Assembly: GCA_023444095.1 (NCBI GenBank)
Contig: JAEZRP010000037.1
Coordinates: forward strand, 1-64,000
DNA from: Bacillota bacterium
GTDB lineage: Bacteria; Bacillota; Clostridia; Christensenellales; Aristaeellaceae
Direction: 5' to 3'
DNA length: 64,000 nucleotides
Shown: positions 25,219 through 33,544 of the stretch, piece by piece
How positions within the stretch are numbered: position 1 is the stretch's first letter
Layout of the letters: each line of letters opens with the position of its first letter
Made by a program: the position numbers and the translations under genes
Notes under the pieces: generated by a model
What the model was told of the DNA's origin: nothing
What the model saw: only the letters and a program-made list of their open reading frames with translations
Database searches by the model: none

Positions 25219-25325
25219 TCCCTTGCGCCGCCTCCCGTGAATTTGAATCCCTCAGTTCCCGGACACTGCATATTTGCCAAATTTGCGCAGTTCTCATGCA
25301 AAATACGCATTTATGCGAAACGCGC

Positions 25326-25354
25326 TTGCAATTCCCCCGAAAATATAGTATCGT
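25326..25354 (+). promoter_or_regulatory. Possible promoter of the peptide-transporter operon
   Basis: TTGCAA (25326-25331) and TATCGT (25349-25354) with a 17-bp spacer. The -10 is weak (four of six), and an overlapping TATAGT/TAGTAT could serve instead. The region is AT-rich and lies directly ahead of the binding-protein gene. Confidence 0.4.
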
Positions 25355-25395
25355 AAGGAAAAAGCGGCATGACCGCGAGAAAGTGAGGCTCGACC

Positions 25396-27255
25396 ATGAG
25401 GAAATACCTGGCTGTGCTTCTGACGGCGGCCCTCGTCCTGACGAGCTGCCTGACCGGCATCGGACTCGCCGAGAGCGGGGAAGCGAGCGTTTTCCGCACG
25501 CTGTACTCCGGTGAGGTCACTACCCTCAACTACCTCTACACCGCCACCACGAATGAGTTTGCCCTCTCCGCGAACGTGATCGACACGCTCGTCGAGTACG
25601 ACAAATACGGCAACGTGCAGCCCTCCCTGGCGGAAAGCTGGGATGTCTCAGAAGACGGGCTTACATACACCTTCCACCTCCGCGCAGGCGCCACGTGGGT
25701 CGACTACACAGGCGCGTATTACGCGGACGTGAAGGCCCAGGACTTCGTCACTGCCGCCCAGTGGGTGCTCGACGCGAAGAACGCGTCCTCCACCGCGGAC
25801 ATCGTCACCTCGCTCATCGCGGGTGCGGAGGACTACTACCTCGGCACCTCCACTCCCGAGGAAGGCAAGGAGCCCTATCCGGTCATGGAGTGGGACACCG
25901 TGGGCGTCAAGGCACTCGACGACATGACGGTCGAGTACACTCTTAACAACCCCACGCCCTATTTCCTCTCCTCGCTCACCTACGTGTGCTTCATGCCCGT
26001 GAACGCGGACTACCTCGCCGAGAAAGGCGCGGACTTCGGCCTCGCGACCGGGCCCGACACCATCCTCTACTGCGGCGCGTACATTCTCTCCGAGTTCAAG
26101 CCCCAGGAGTCGCGCGTGTACACCGCAAACGAGTCCTACTGGGACCGCGCGAACGTATTCATCGACACCATCCAGCAGACCTATAACAAGGAGGCCACCA
26201 CGCTCTCGCCCGAGCTCTACCGCCGCGGTGAGATCGACGCAGCCTCCATCGACAATACCATCGCCGCCGAGTGGCTTGCCGATCCCTCGACCGCGGACCT
26301 CATCCACCCGATCCGCAACACCAGCTTCTATTCCTACTTCTTCTGCTTCAACTTCGACCCGCAGTTTGACGCCGAGTATGAACCCGCCAACTGGGCGCTC
26401 GCCGCGAACAACGAGGCGTTCCGCCTGTCCTTCTACTACGGCCTCGACCGCGTGAAGGCCATGTACGTCTACGAACCCGACAACCCCGAGATGCTCCTCT
26501 CAAATACCGTTACGCTCTCGAACTTTGTCGCGGAAAAGGGCGTCGACTACATCGATACCGGCGCGCTCGCGGGCATCACCGCCCTGGGCACCTCCACCTT
26601 CGACGGAGAAAAGGCGCTTCAGTACCGCGATCAGGCCATCGCCGAGCTGGCTGAGGCCGGTGCGACCTTCCCGATCAAGGTGCTCATGCCCTACAACCCC
26701 TCCACCACCGGCTGGGATGAGATGTGCACCGTCGTCGAGCAGCAGCTCGAGGGTCTCTTCGGTGCGGACTACGTCGACCTCATCGTACAGGCGGGCCCGT
26801 CCTCCGGCTTCCTGAGCGAGGTGCGTCGTGCCGGCAAGTACGCCTTCATGCTTTGCAACTGGGGCCCGGACTACGCCGACCCAGAAACCTACACCGATCC
26901 CTTCTACGTCGACAACTCGTACAACTTCATGGACAAATTCGCCAACCAGGACGACATGACCGAGTACTACGCCCTCGTGGACGCCGCCAAGGCGATCACC
27001 GGAGATATGGCCGCGCGCTACGACGCATTCGCTTCCGCCGAGGCGTACCTCATCTCGAAGGCGTACATCATCCCCTTTGGCAACACCAGCGGCGGTTACA
27101 CCGCCTCGCGCATCGATCCGTTCTCCGGCCAGTACGCGCCGTTTGGCATCTCCAACGAGCGCTATAAGGGCGCCGTGCTGCTCGACGCGCCGATGAACAC
27201 CGACGAGTACTTCGACGCCTACGACGCCTGGCTTGCGGAGAAGGAAGCACAGTAA
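25396..27255 (+). CDS. Peptide ABC transporter substrate-binding protein
   Basis: The 619-residue protein is of the OppA/DppA family 5. The signal peptide carries a possible lipobox (LTSC, Cys18), so the mature protein may be a lipoprotein; an alternative type I site lies after GLA. Family hallmarks follow: PSLAESWDVSEDGLTYTFHL near residue 75, KAQDFVTAAQWVLDA, a domain hinge around KAMYVYEPDNP, and a C-terminal region with LCNWGPDYADPETYTDPF. It is the first gene of the operon with two permeases, two ATPases and an alanine racemase. The mature sequence is acidic, typical of extracellular binding proteins. A 400-bp repeat element separates it from the permease genes. Confidence 0.93.
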   Translation: MRKYLAVLLTAALVLTSCLTGIGLAESGEASVFRTLYSGEVTTLNYLYTATTNEFALSANVIDTLVEYDKYGNVQPSLAESWDVSEDGLTYTFHLRAGATWVDYTGAYYADVKAQDFVTAAQWVLDAKNASSTADIVTSLIAGAEDYYLGTSTPEEGKEPYPVMEWDTVGVKALDDMTVEYTLNNPTPYFLSSLTYVCFMPVNADYLAEKGADFGLATGPDTILYCGAYILSEFKPQESRVYTANESYWDRANVFIDTIQQTYNKEATTLSPELYRRGEIDAASIDNTIAAEWLADPSTADLIHPIRNTSFYSYFFCFNFDPQFDAEYEPANWALAANNEAFRLSFYYGLDRVKAMYVYEPDNPEMLLSNTVTLSNFVAEKGVDYIDTGALAGITALGTSTFDGEKALQYRDQAIAELAEAGATFPIKVLMPYNPSTTGWDEMCTVVEQQLEGLFGADYVDLIVQAGPSSGFLSEVRRAGKYAFMLCNWGPDYADPETYTDPFYVDNSYNFMDKFANQDDMTEYYALVDAAKAITGDMAARYDAFASAEAYLISKAYIIPFGNTSGGYTASRIDPFSGQYAPFGISNERYKGAVLLDAPMNTDEYFDAYDAWLAEKEAQ

Positions 27256-27257
27256 GG

Positions 27258-27650
27258 GTACGGGGAGGCATCGGCAGGGGGCTCCGCCCCCTGCGCTCCC
27301 GCTCAAGGGCTGTGACCTTGGAATCCCATGCCGGATATGAATCTTTCATATTCGCGTATCGTCGCCCCGAGCCCGAGGCGCACCGACCGAATCAATTCGG
27401 TCGGTGCGGTCGCAAAGCGACTTCGTTTGCCGAAGGCAAACCAACTCCACCCGGGACGACGAGTCTACAGCTTGTAAGACCACATTGCACGCGAAACCTT
27501 TCGTTCGGGCGTCCGGGGCTTGGCCCCCGGACGATCCCACGGAAAAAGCTCGTTGACCCCTCTTCATTATTGGGATTCTCAAGGGACAACGTCCCTTGTG
27601 CGGGGTTCGGGGCGGTGCCCCGACGCGTCCCCTCGGATCCCTTCCGCGAA
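27258..27650. repeat. Dispersed repeat, copy 4 (inside the peptide-transporter operon)
   Basis: This is the largest copy, about 390 bp. The left arm has GGGGGCTCCGCCCCC, then CCGCTCAAGGG and TGGAATCCCATGCCGG. The centre has two hairpins, CACCGACCGAAT/ATTCGGTCGGTG and CGTCCGGGGC/GCCCCCGGACG. The right arm has GGGATTCTCAAGGG, CCCTTGTGCGGGG, and GGGGCGGTGCCCCG. It occupies the whole gap between binding protein and first permease; no gene is present. Confidence 0.75.
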
Positions 27651-27663
27651 TGGATGTGATACC

Positions 27664-28605
27664 TTGCTCCGCTACATCTTAAGAAGGCTCGTCGGCGCGA
27701 CGATCACGCTCGCGATCGTGCTATCGATCGTGTTTGTGCTTCTGCGCCAGATGCCAATCGAGGGTTACTTTGAAAATTTCGACAAGCTGACGCCCGCAGT
27801 CATTCACGCGCGGCTGGACGCGCTGGGGTTGAACGACCCGATCCCCGTTCAGCTGAAGGATTTTTTCGTAAAGCTCCTGGGCGGCGACCTCGGAACCTCG
27901 GCGCGCTACCGCGTGGGCGCGTCGATCGGAACGATCATTGCGCAGAAGGCGCCGCTTTCGATCGTGCTTGGGCTCATGTCGATGGGCCTGGCGATGTTTC
28001 TGGGCATTCCCCTCGGGGCCGCGATGGCGCGGTCGAAGGGGCGATTCTGGGATAAGTTCGGCACCCTTTTTATCGTGATCATCAACGCCGTTCCGGCGGC
28101 GGTTTACTATATTCTCATTCAGATGTACGCAACCGACATCCTCAAAATCCCCATGCTCTTTGAACGGGCGAACCCGATCACGTGGATTCTGCCCGTGTTT
28201 TCCATGTCGCTGGGGAACACCGCCTACTACGCCATGTGGCTGAGGCGGTACATGCTCGACGAAATGACGAAGGACTATGTCCGGCTCGCCGCTGCGAAGG
28301 GCGTCTCAAAAAAGCGCATCACGATGCGCCACGTATTCCGAAACGCGTTCGTACCGATGATCCAATACCTGCCGACCTCCATCCTCTACACCGTCGGCGG
28401 CTCCATTTACATCGAATCCCTCTACTCCATTCCCGGCATGGGCGGGCTGCTCGTGGACGTCATCGGGCGGCAGGATAATCCCATGGTGCAGGCGATCGTC
28501 ATGCTCTACTGCGTCATCGGCGTGGTCGGGCTCCTGATGGGCGACCTTTTGATGGGCGTCATCGACCCGCGCATCAAATTCGCGAAGAAGGAGGGCGCGC
28601 GCTGA
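27664..28605 (+). CDS. Peptide ABC transporter permease (OppB type)
   Basis: The protein has 313 residues from a TTG at 27664. The frame stays open upstream only because it crosses the repeat, and MLRYILRRLVGATITL is the typical OppB/DppB N-terminus. Six membrane helices are predicted. The cytoplasmic EAA loop contacting the ATPases reads DYVRLAAAKGVSKKRI, and the C-terminus has ESLYSIPGMGGLLVDVI. Ribosome-site complementarity (GGATGTGAT) is weak, and the unusual start may keep permease synthesis below that of the binding protein. It pairs with the next permease, overlapping its start by one base. Confidence 0.93.
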   Translation: MLRYILRRLVGATITLAIVLSIVFVLLRQMPIEGYFENFDKLTPAVIHARLDALGLNDPIPVQLKDFFVKLLGGDLGTSARYRVGASIGTIIAQKAPLSIVLGLMSMGLAMFLGIPLGAAMARSKGRFWDKFGTLFIVIINAVPAAVYYILIQMYATDILKIPMLFERANPITWILPVFSMSLGNTAYYAMWLRRYMLDEMTKDYVRLAAAKGVSKKRITMRHVFRNAFVPMIQYLPTSILYTVGGSIYIESLYSIPGMGGLLVDVIGRQDNPMVQAIVMLYCVIGVVGLLMGDLLMGVIDPRIKFAKKEGAR

Positions 28606-29978
28606 TGCTTTCGATCAAGGACAGCCAGTCCGAAAAGTTTGAGAGAAAACTGACCGAATCCGAGCTCTTCAGCCGCGCGACCATGGACACGGCCGCTGCG
28701 GAGCGCGCAGGCTATTCGGATTACTCCTACTGGGGCTCGACCGTCAGGGTGTTCCGAAAGAACCGGGTCGCGATGACGATGTTCGTCGTTCTGATCGTGC
28801 TTTTGGCCTTCACAATCGTTCAGCCCTACCTGCCCAGCCAGCGCGCGGCGAACTTCATCAACAACCATCCCGCGACGGGCATCCAGCTTTCGAACCAAGC
28901 GCCGTCTCTCTTCTCCGCGCTCGCGACCGTCCCCGCGGGCACGAACCTCTCGGTCAGGGAGTACGATGACGGCTGGTACGAGGCGACGAACGTGCTCGGC
29001 GCGATCAACAAGCGCACGGAGTTCACCTGCCTTACATACGGCGAGACATGGAGCTTCGTTGCGTACGGCGATCTTCAGGGGTACGTCGAAACGCGCTGGC
29101 TGAAGCTGCCCGATCCGATTCCCGACGGCACGTTTCAGACCATGTCGAACTACAAGATCAGCCTCTATGCGTCCGCCGCGAACATCACAAACAATGGCGA
29201 TCCCGTCTATGTGAAGAAAAGCGCCGTCGCGCTTGCCGACGCGGAAACGGGCGCGGCGGTGACGACCACAGAGACGGACGTCTGCTCCATCCCTTCCGAG
29301 AACGGCTTCTGGTTCGGAACCAACAACATCGGTCAGGACTTATGGGCGCGCGTCTGGGCGGGCACCAGGACCTCGCTCTTCATCGGCATGATGGTCGCGC
29401 TGGTCGAGGCGTTCGTGGGAATCTTCATTGGCGTGGTCTGGGGCTATGTGAGAAGGCTCGATCGGGTCATGACCGAGGTCTACAACGTGCTCGACAACAT
29501 CCCGTCGACCATCGTTCTGATCCTCATCTCCTATATCCTGAAGCCCGGACTCTCGACCATCATCTTCGCCATGTGCCTCACCGGCTGGCTGGGCATGGCG
29601 CGGTTCATCCGCAACCAGATCGTCATCATCCGCGACCGCGACTACAATCTCGCCTCGCGCTGCCTGGGCACCGGCACCTTCCGTATCATCATGCGGAACC
29701 TCCTCCCCTACCTCGTGTCGGTCATCACGCTGCGCATGGCGCTCGCGATCCCCGGCGCGATCGGGAGCGAAGTCTTCATCACCTACATCGGCCTGGGCCT
29801 GCCCGCCGATATACCGTCACTCGGCAACCTCATCAACGCGGGACGCCAGCTCGTCACCTCGCCGTCGCTCCGCTATCAGCTGATCTTCCCCGCCATCGTT
29901 CTTTCGATCATCACCATTTCGTTCTACATCATCGGCAACGCCTTCGCGGACGCCGCCGATCCGAAGAACCACGTGTAA
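28605..29978 (+). CDS. Peptide ABC transporter permease (OppC type) with extra extracytoplasmic domain
   Basis: The 457-residue protein is about 150 longer than usual OppC/DppC. A cytoplasmic tail and one helix (TMFVVLIVLLAFTIVQPYL) are followed by an inserted region of roughly residues 80-235. This contains an SH3-like stretch (SVREYDDGWYEAT, then WSFVAYGDLQGYVETRWL). The canonical OppC core then begins with FWFGTNNIGQDLWARVWAGT. The EAA loop is present (DYNLASRCLGTGTFRI). The insert faces the binding protein and could be a docking or wall-contact domain (inference). A repeat copy follows the stop codon. Confidence 0.9.
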   Translation: MLSIKDSQSEKFERKLTESELFSRATMDTAAAERAGYSDYSYWGSTVRVFRKNRVAMTMFVVLIVLLAFTIVQPYLPSQRAANFINNHPATGIQLSNQAPSLFSALATVPAGTNLSVREYDDGWYEATNVLGAINKRTEFTCLTYGETWSFVAYGDLQGYVETRWLKLPDPIPDGTFQTMSNYKISLYASAANITNNGDPVYVKKSAVALADAETGAAVTTTETDVCSIPSENGFWFGTNNIGQDLWARVWAGTRTSLFIGMMVALVEAFVGIFIGVVWGYVRRLDRVMTEVYNVLDNIPSTIVLILISYILKPGLSTIIFAMCLTGWLGMARFIRNQIVIIRDRDYNLASRCLGTGTFRIIMRNLLPYLVSVITLRMALAIPGAIGSEVFITYIGLGLPADIPSLGNLINAGRQLVTSPSLRYQLIFPAIVLSIITISFYIIGNAFADAADPKNHV

Positions 29979-29981
29979 ACA

Positions 29982-30163
29982 CGGGAGAACGCCGGGGGCG
30001 CCGCCCCCGGAACCCCGCTCAAGGGACATCGTCCCTTGAGAATCCCAGGCTGGGATGATTCTCAATCTCGTTCCCCGCCGCGCAACGGCGAAGCATGGAA
30101 TTCTCAAAGCAACAGCCCTTGAGCGGGAGCTCGAGGGCGGAGTCCTCGACGTAACCCTTCCCT
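29982..30163. repeat. Dispersed repeat, copy 5 (between oppC-like and oppD-like genes)
   Basis: The left arm has GCCGGGGGCGCCGCCCCCGG, then CTCAAGGG/CCCTTGAG (about 30009-30031) and AATCCCAGGCTGGGAT. A short centre carries GCCG/CGGC. The right arm has TGGAATTCTCAAAGC, CCCTTGAGCGGGAGC, then GAGGGCGGAGTCCTC. It fills the whole gap apart from the ribosome binding site of the next gene. Confidence 0.75.
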
Positions 30164-30182
30164 CGCAAAGGAGTTCTTTTTC

Positions 30183-31217
30183 ATGAGAGAGACCATATTG
30201 ACCGTCAATCACTTAAACGTCAAATTCAACATGCGCGGGCGCGTCCTCCACGCGATCCGGGATGTTTCCCTTACATTATACAAGGGGGAATCCCTCGCGA
30301 TCGTGGGCGAGTCGGGCTCGGGCAAGAGCGTCTTCACAAAGTGCTTCATGGGGCTTAACGACTTGAACGGCTTCATTGATTCGGGCGAAATCCTGTACGG
30401 GGGCCGCGACCTCGCAAAGTTTGCCGAGGAGAAGGACTGGCTCTCCATCCGCGGCAAGGAGATCGCCATGGTGATGCAGGACCCGATGACGAGCCTCAAT
30501 CCCCTGAAAACCATCGGCGCGCAGATCGTGGAGGCAATCAGGCTCCACCAGAAGTCCTCGAAGGATGAGGCGCACGCCGAGATGCTCAAGGTGCTAAAGG
30601 ACGTCGGCATCGACGAACCGGAGCGCCGTGCGCGCCAGTACCCGCACGAGTTTTCGGGCGGCATGCGCCAGCGCGTGGTCATCGCCATCGCCGTGGCGTG
30701 CAGGCCCCAAATCCTCATCTGCGACGAGCCGACGACCGCGCTCGACGTGACCATTCAGGCGCAGATATTGAACCTCATCAAGGAACTGCGCGACCGGCTC
30801 GTTCTCACCTGCGTGTATATCACCCACGATCTGGGCGTGGTCGCGAACGTCGCCGACCGGATCGCGGTCATGTACGCGGGCGACATCATCGAACTCGGGA
30901 CGAGCGAGGAAATCTTCTACGACCCGCGCCATCCCTACACGTGGGCGCTTCTTTCCTCGCTGCCGCAACTGGGTGTGCGGGGCGAGCCGCTCTACTCCAT
31001 CAAAGGCACCCCGCCGAATCTGTACGCGGAGATCCGGGGCGACGCCTTCGCGCCGCGCAATCCCTACGCGCTTGAAATCGACTTTCTCGAGCGCCCGCCG
31101 TACTTCGACGTGACGGAGACCCACAGGGCGCGCACTTGGCTCCTCGATCCTCGCGCGCCAAAGATCGAGCCGCCCAAGACCATCGCGGCCATGCGGAGGG
31201 GAGGCGCGCGCGCGTGA
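30183..31217 (+). CDS. Peptide ABC transporter ATP-binding protein (OppD type)
   Basis: The 344-residue ATPase has Walker A GESGSGKSV (about residues 41-49), Q-loop VMQDPMTSLNP, ABC signature SGGMRQRV, Walker B LICDEPTTALD and the switch His in YITHDLGV. The C-terminal oligopeptide-transporter extension shows HPYTWALLSSLPQLG and lacks most of the usual C-x4-C-x2 cysteine pattern of iron-sulfur-containing DppD proteins. The start follows AAAGGAG. It overlaps the second ATPase gene by 4 bp (GTGA), consistent with an OppD/OppF heterodimer powering uptake through the two upstream permeases. Confidence 0.95.
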   Translation: MRETILTVNHLNVKFNMRGRVLHAIRDVSLTLYKGESLAIVGESGSGKSVFTKCFMGLNDLNGFIDSGEILYGGRDLAKFAEEKDWLSIRGKEIAMVMQDPMTSLNPLKTIGAQIVEAIRLHQKSSKDEAHAEMLKVLKDVGIDEPERRARQYPHEFSGGMRQRVVIAIAVACRPQILICDEPTTALDVTIQAQILNLIKELRDRLVLTCVYITHDLGVVANVADRIAVMYAGDIIELGTSEEIFYDPRHPYTWALLSSLPQLGVRGEPLYSIKGTPPNLYAEIRGDAFAPRNPYALEIDFLERPPYFDVTETHRARTWLLDPRAPKIEPPKTIAAMRRGGARA

Positions 31218-32140
31218 GCGAGAAATTGATCGAACTAAAGGGCGTCAGCGTCGACTTCGGCTCGGGCCGGAAGCGGATGCGCGCGGTGGACGGCGTCTCC
31301 TTTGATATTTTTAGGGGCGAAACCTTCGGGCTCGTCGGGGAGTCCGGCTGCGGAAAGACGACGATCGGCCGCTCCATCGTCCGCATCCACCCCGTCTCCG
31401 AGGGTGAGGTGCTCTACGCCGGGCGGCGCATCACGGGCAGGATCGATCCGGCGCTCGACCGCGAGGTGACGCGCAGGATCCAGATGATCTTTCAGGACCC
31501 CATGGCGTCACTCAACGAACGCGCGAAGGTGGACTACATCGTCGCGGAGGGGATTCTCTCCGACCGCTCCATCCCGAAGGCGCGTCGCCGCCAGATGGTG
31601 GACGAGGCGCTCGAGGAGGTCGGGCTTTTGCCCGAATTTGCGAGTCGGTTCCCGCACGAATTTTCCGGCGGCCAGCGCCAGCGCATCGGCATCGCGCGCG
31701 CTCTCATCATGCGCCCGGACTTCGTGATCGCGGACGAGCCGATTTCCGCGCTCGACGTCTCGATCCGCGCGCAGGTTCTGAACCTCATGAGCGAGCTTCA
31801 GAAAAAGCGCGGACTGACGTATCTGTTCATTTCGCACGACCTCTCTGTCATGCGCTTCATCTGCGACCGGATCGCGGTCATCCACAAGGGGAAGCTCGTC
31901 GAGCTGAGTCCGGCGGAAAAGCTGTTCGAGCATCCGCTCCACCCCTATACGCGCGCGCTCCTGTCCGCGGTGCCGCAGCCCGACCCGGAGACCGAGCGGA
32001 CGAAGGTTCTGACCACTTACGACCCGGTCATGCACGATTATTCCGCCGACAAGCCGCGCTGGGCGGAGCTCGAACCGGGCCACTTCGTGCGCGGGAACGA
32101 AAGGGAACTCTCAGAATATGGGGAGAAGCTGAAATCATGA
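31214..32140 (+). CDS. Peptide ABC transporter ATP-binding protein (OppF type)
   Basis: The protein has 308 residues from a GTG at 31214, preceded by GGAGGGGAGG. Walker A is GESGCGKTT, the Q-loop IFQDPMASLNE, the signature SGGQRQRIGIARAL, and Walker B VIADEPISALD. The typical OppF tail HPLHPYTRALLSAVPQPDP follows. Start and stop both overlap neighbours by 4 bp (OppD-type gene upstream, alanine racemase downstream), so these three genes are a tightly coupled unit. Confidence 0.95.
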   Translation: MSEKLIELKGVSVDFGSGRKRMRAVDGVSFDIFRGETFGLVGESGCGKTTIGRSIVRIHPVSEGEVLYAGRRITGRIDPALDREVTRRIQMIFQDPMASLNERAKVDYIVAEGILSDRSIPKARRRQMVDEALEEVGLLPEFASRFPHEFSGGQRQRIGIARALIMRPDFVIADEPISALDVSIRAQVLNLMSELQKKRGLTYLFISHDLSVMRFICDRIAVIHKGKLVELSPAEKLFEHPLHPYTRALLSAVPQPDPETERTKVLTTYDPVMHDYSADKPRWAELEPGHFVRGNERELSEYGEKLKS

Positions 32141-33273
32141 CGCTGGAACAGATGACGGCCCGCTGTTGGGCGGAAATCGACTTGGATATCGTTCGGGACA
32201 ATTACCGCAGTGCGCGCGCGATGAGCGGCGGCGCGCTCCTGATCCCCGTCCTCAAGGCGGATGCCTACGGCCTCGGCGCGGCGAAGGTCGCGAAGGTGCT
32301 CAAGGCCGAGGGCGCTGGCCTCTTCGCCGTGGCGGAGTATCTGGAGGCGGAGGAGATTCAGGACGCGGCGGGCGCGGACGTGCTGGTCATGGGCGTGGTG
32401 CCGGACGCGTTTCTCGAAAGCGCGGTCATGCGCGGGATCGTGGTAACACTCGTCGATCTGCGGCAGGCGCGGCTTCTGAACGAAACCGCCGCCCGTTGCC
32501 GCAAGCCCGCGCGCGCACACATCAAGCTCGATACCGGCCTTCACCGGCTCGGATTCTCGCCCGAGGAGGCGGTTTCTGACGCGCGGGAGATCATCATGAT
32601 GCCACACGTGCGCGTCGAAGGACTGTTCACCCACCTCGCGCTGCGCAGTCGGACGCAGGACGATCTTCAAATCGCACGGCTCGTCTCCGTCGCGGACGCG
32701 CTCAGGGCTGAGAGTCTCGACTACGGCATGCTGCACGCGCTCGATTCCATCGGCATGTGCCTCTATCCGGAATACCGCTTCGACGCCGTGCGCGCGGGCA
32801 CATGGCTCTACGGCGCTTGGCACCCCTCCTTCCCGCCCGACGGCTGCCGGCTCGCCGTGCGCCTTCGCGCGCGGATCGTGCAGGTGCGGACAGTTCCGGC
32901 GGGCGAATGTCTCGGCTACGATTCCGAGCACCCGCTTGCACGCGACAGCGTGATCGCGACCGTCGCATGCGGCTACTACGACGGAATTCCCCGCGCGAAC
33001 GCGTGCGGCTGCGCCGTCGTGCGCGGCGCGCGGGCACCCATCGCGGGCCTCGTCATGATGGATCAGATGACCCTCGACGTCACCGGCATCCCCGGCGTCC
33101 GGCCGGGCGACGCAGCGACCCTCTACGGCGACGGCATCTCCCTCCTCGAGGCTTCCAAGTGGTACGGCATCAACCGCAACGAGCTCATCGTGCGCCTGAG
33201 CCGGAGAGTGAAGAGGGTGTACGCGGGGGAACGGGAGGAGACGCCAGGGACGCTGCCCCTGGACCTCGCCTAA
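32137..33273 (+). CDS. alr: Alanine racemase
   Basis: The 378-residue fold-type III PLP enzyme has the cofactor lysine in PVLKADAYGLGAA (about Lys41), LDTGLHRLGF, and the catalytic-tyrosine region CLGYDSEHP with VACGYYDGIPRA. MMDQMTLDVTG and GDAATLYGDG are standard C-terminal motifs. It interconverts L- and D-alanine for peptidoglycan, or another amino acid if it is a broad-specificity racemase. It is translationally coupled (4-bp overlap) to the peptide-transporter ATPases, so it may process imported peptide-derived amino acids (inference). The natural end appears to be RVKRVY; the last 14 residues are encoded by a dispersed-repeat arm. Confidence 0.9.
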   Translation: MTLEQMTARCWAEIDLDIVRDNYRSARAMSGGALLIPVLKADAYGLGAAKVAKVLKAEGAGLFAVAEYLEAEEIQDAAGADVLVMGVVPDAFLESAVMRGIVVTLVDLRQARLLNETAARCRKPARAHIKLDTGLHRLGFSPEEAVSDAREIIMMPHVRVEGLFTHLALRSRTQDDLQIARLVSVADALRAESLDYGMLHALDSIGMCLYPEYRFDAVRAGTWLYGAWHPSFPPDGCRLAVRLRARIVQVRTVPAGECLGYDSEHPLARDSVIATVACGYYDGIPRANACGCAVVRGARAPIAGLVMMDQMTLDVTGIPGVRPGDAATLYGDGISLLEASKWYGINRNELIVRLSRRVKRVYAGEREETPGTLPLDLA

Positions 33274-33462
33274 GGGACACTGTCGACGGATCGTGCGGGA
33301 GCCCGGCCGCGGGTGACCGAATATACAAACTCCTTATTCTTCCGTTTTAGCCTTGCACGATCAGGCGAAAAACATCGAGACGACTCTCCATTATGGGGTT
33401 TCCAAAGGGGCTCAGTCCCTTTGGCGGGGGTGCAGGGGGCAGAGCTCCCTGCCTCGCCGTCT
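33231..33462. repeat. Dispersed repeat, copy 6 (overlaps the alr 3' end)
   Basis: The left arm (GCCAGGGACGCTGCCCCTGG, then CCTCGCCTAAGGG) forms the end of alr. The middle includes GAGCCCGGCCGCGGG. The right arm has TATGGGGTTTCC, AAAGGGGCTCAGTCCCTTT (about 33404-33422), then CAGGGGGCAGAGCTCCCTG. The prfC promoter follows 20 bp later. Confidence 0.7.
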
Positions 33463-33482
33463 CGAACTTAACGTGTCTTTTC

Positions 33483-33511
33483 TTGACGGCCATTCTGCAT
33501 CTGTATAAAAT
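33483..33511 (+). promoter_or_regulatory. Promoter of prfC
   Basis: TTGACG (33483-33488) with TAAAAT (33506-33511) at 17-bp spacing, 34 bp before the prfC start, which has GGGAGGA upstream. Confidence 0.65.
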
Positions 33512-33544
33512 GTAGGGTGGTATTTTTTTCGGGAGGACGAACGA

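Noticed and set aside
25230..25290. tRNA-like stretch (GAATTTGAATCCC) in the gap before the binding-protein gene
   Set aside because: The putative T-loop flanks cannot pair, no D-arm or anticodon arm is present, and no CCA end fits. It is not a tRNA and probably not a remnant.
27520..27663. N-terminal extension of the OppB-type permease through the repeat
   Set aside because: The extra 48 codons translate repeat sequence, lack similarity to permeases, and the natural MLRYILRRL start follows at TTG 27664.
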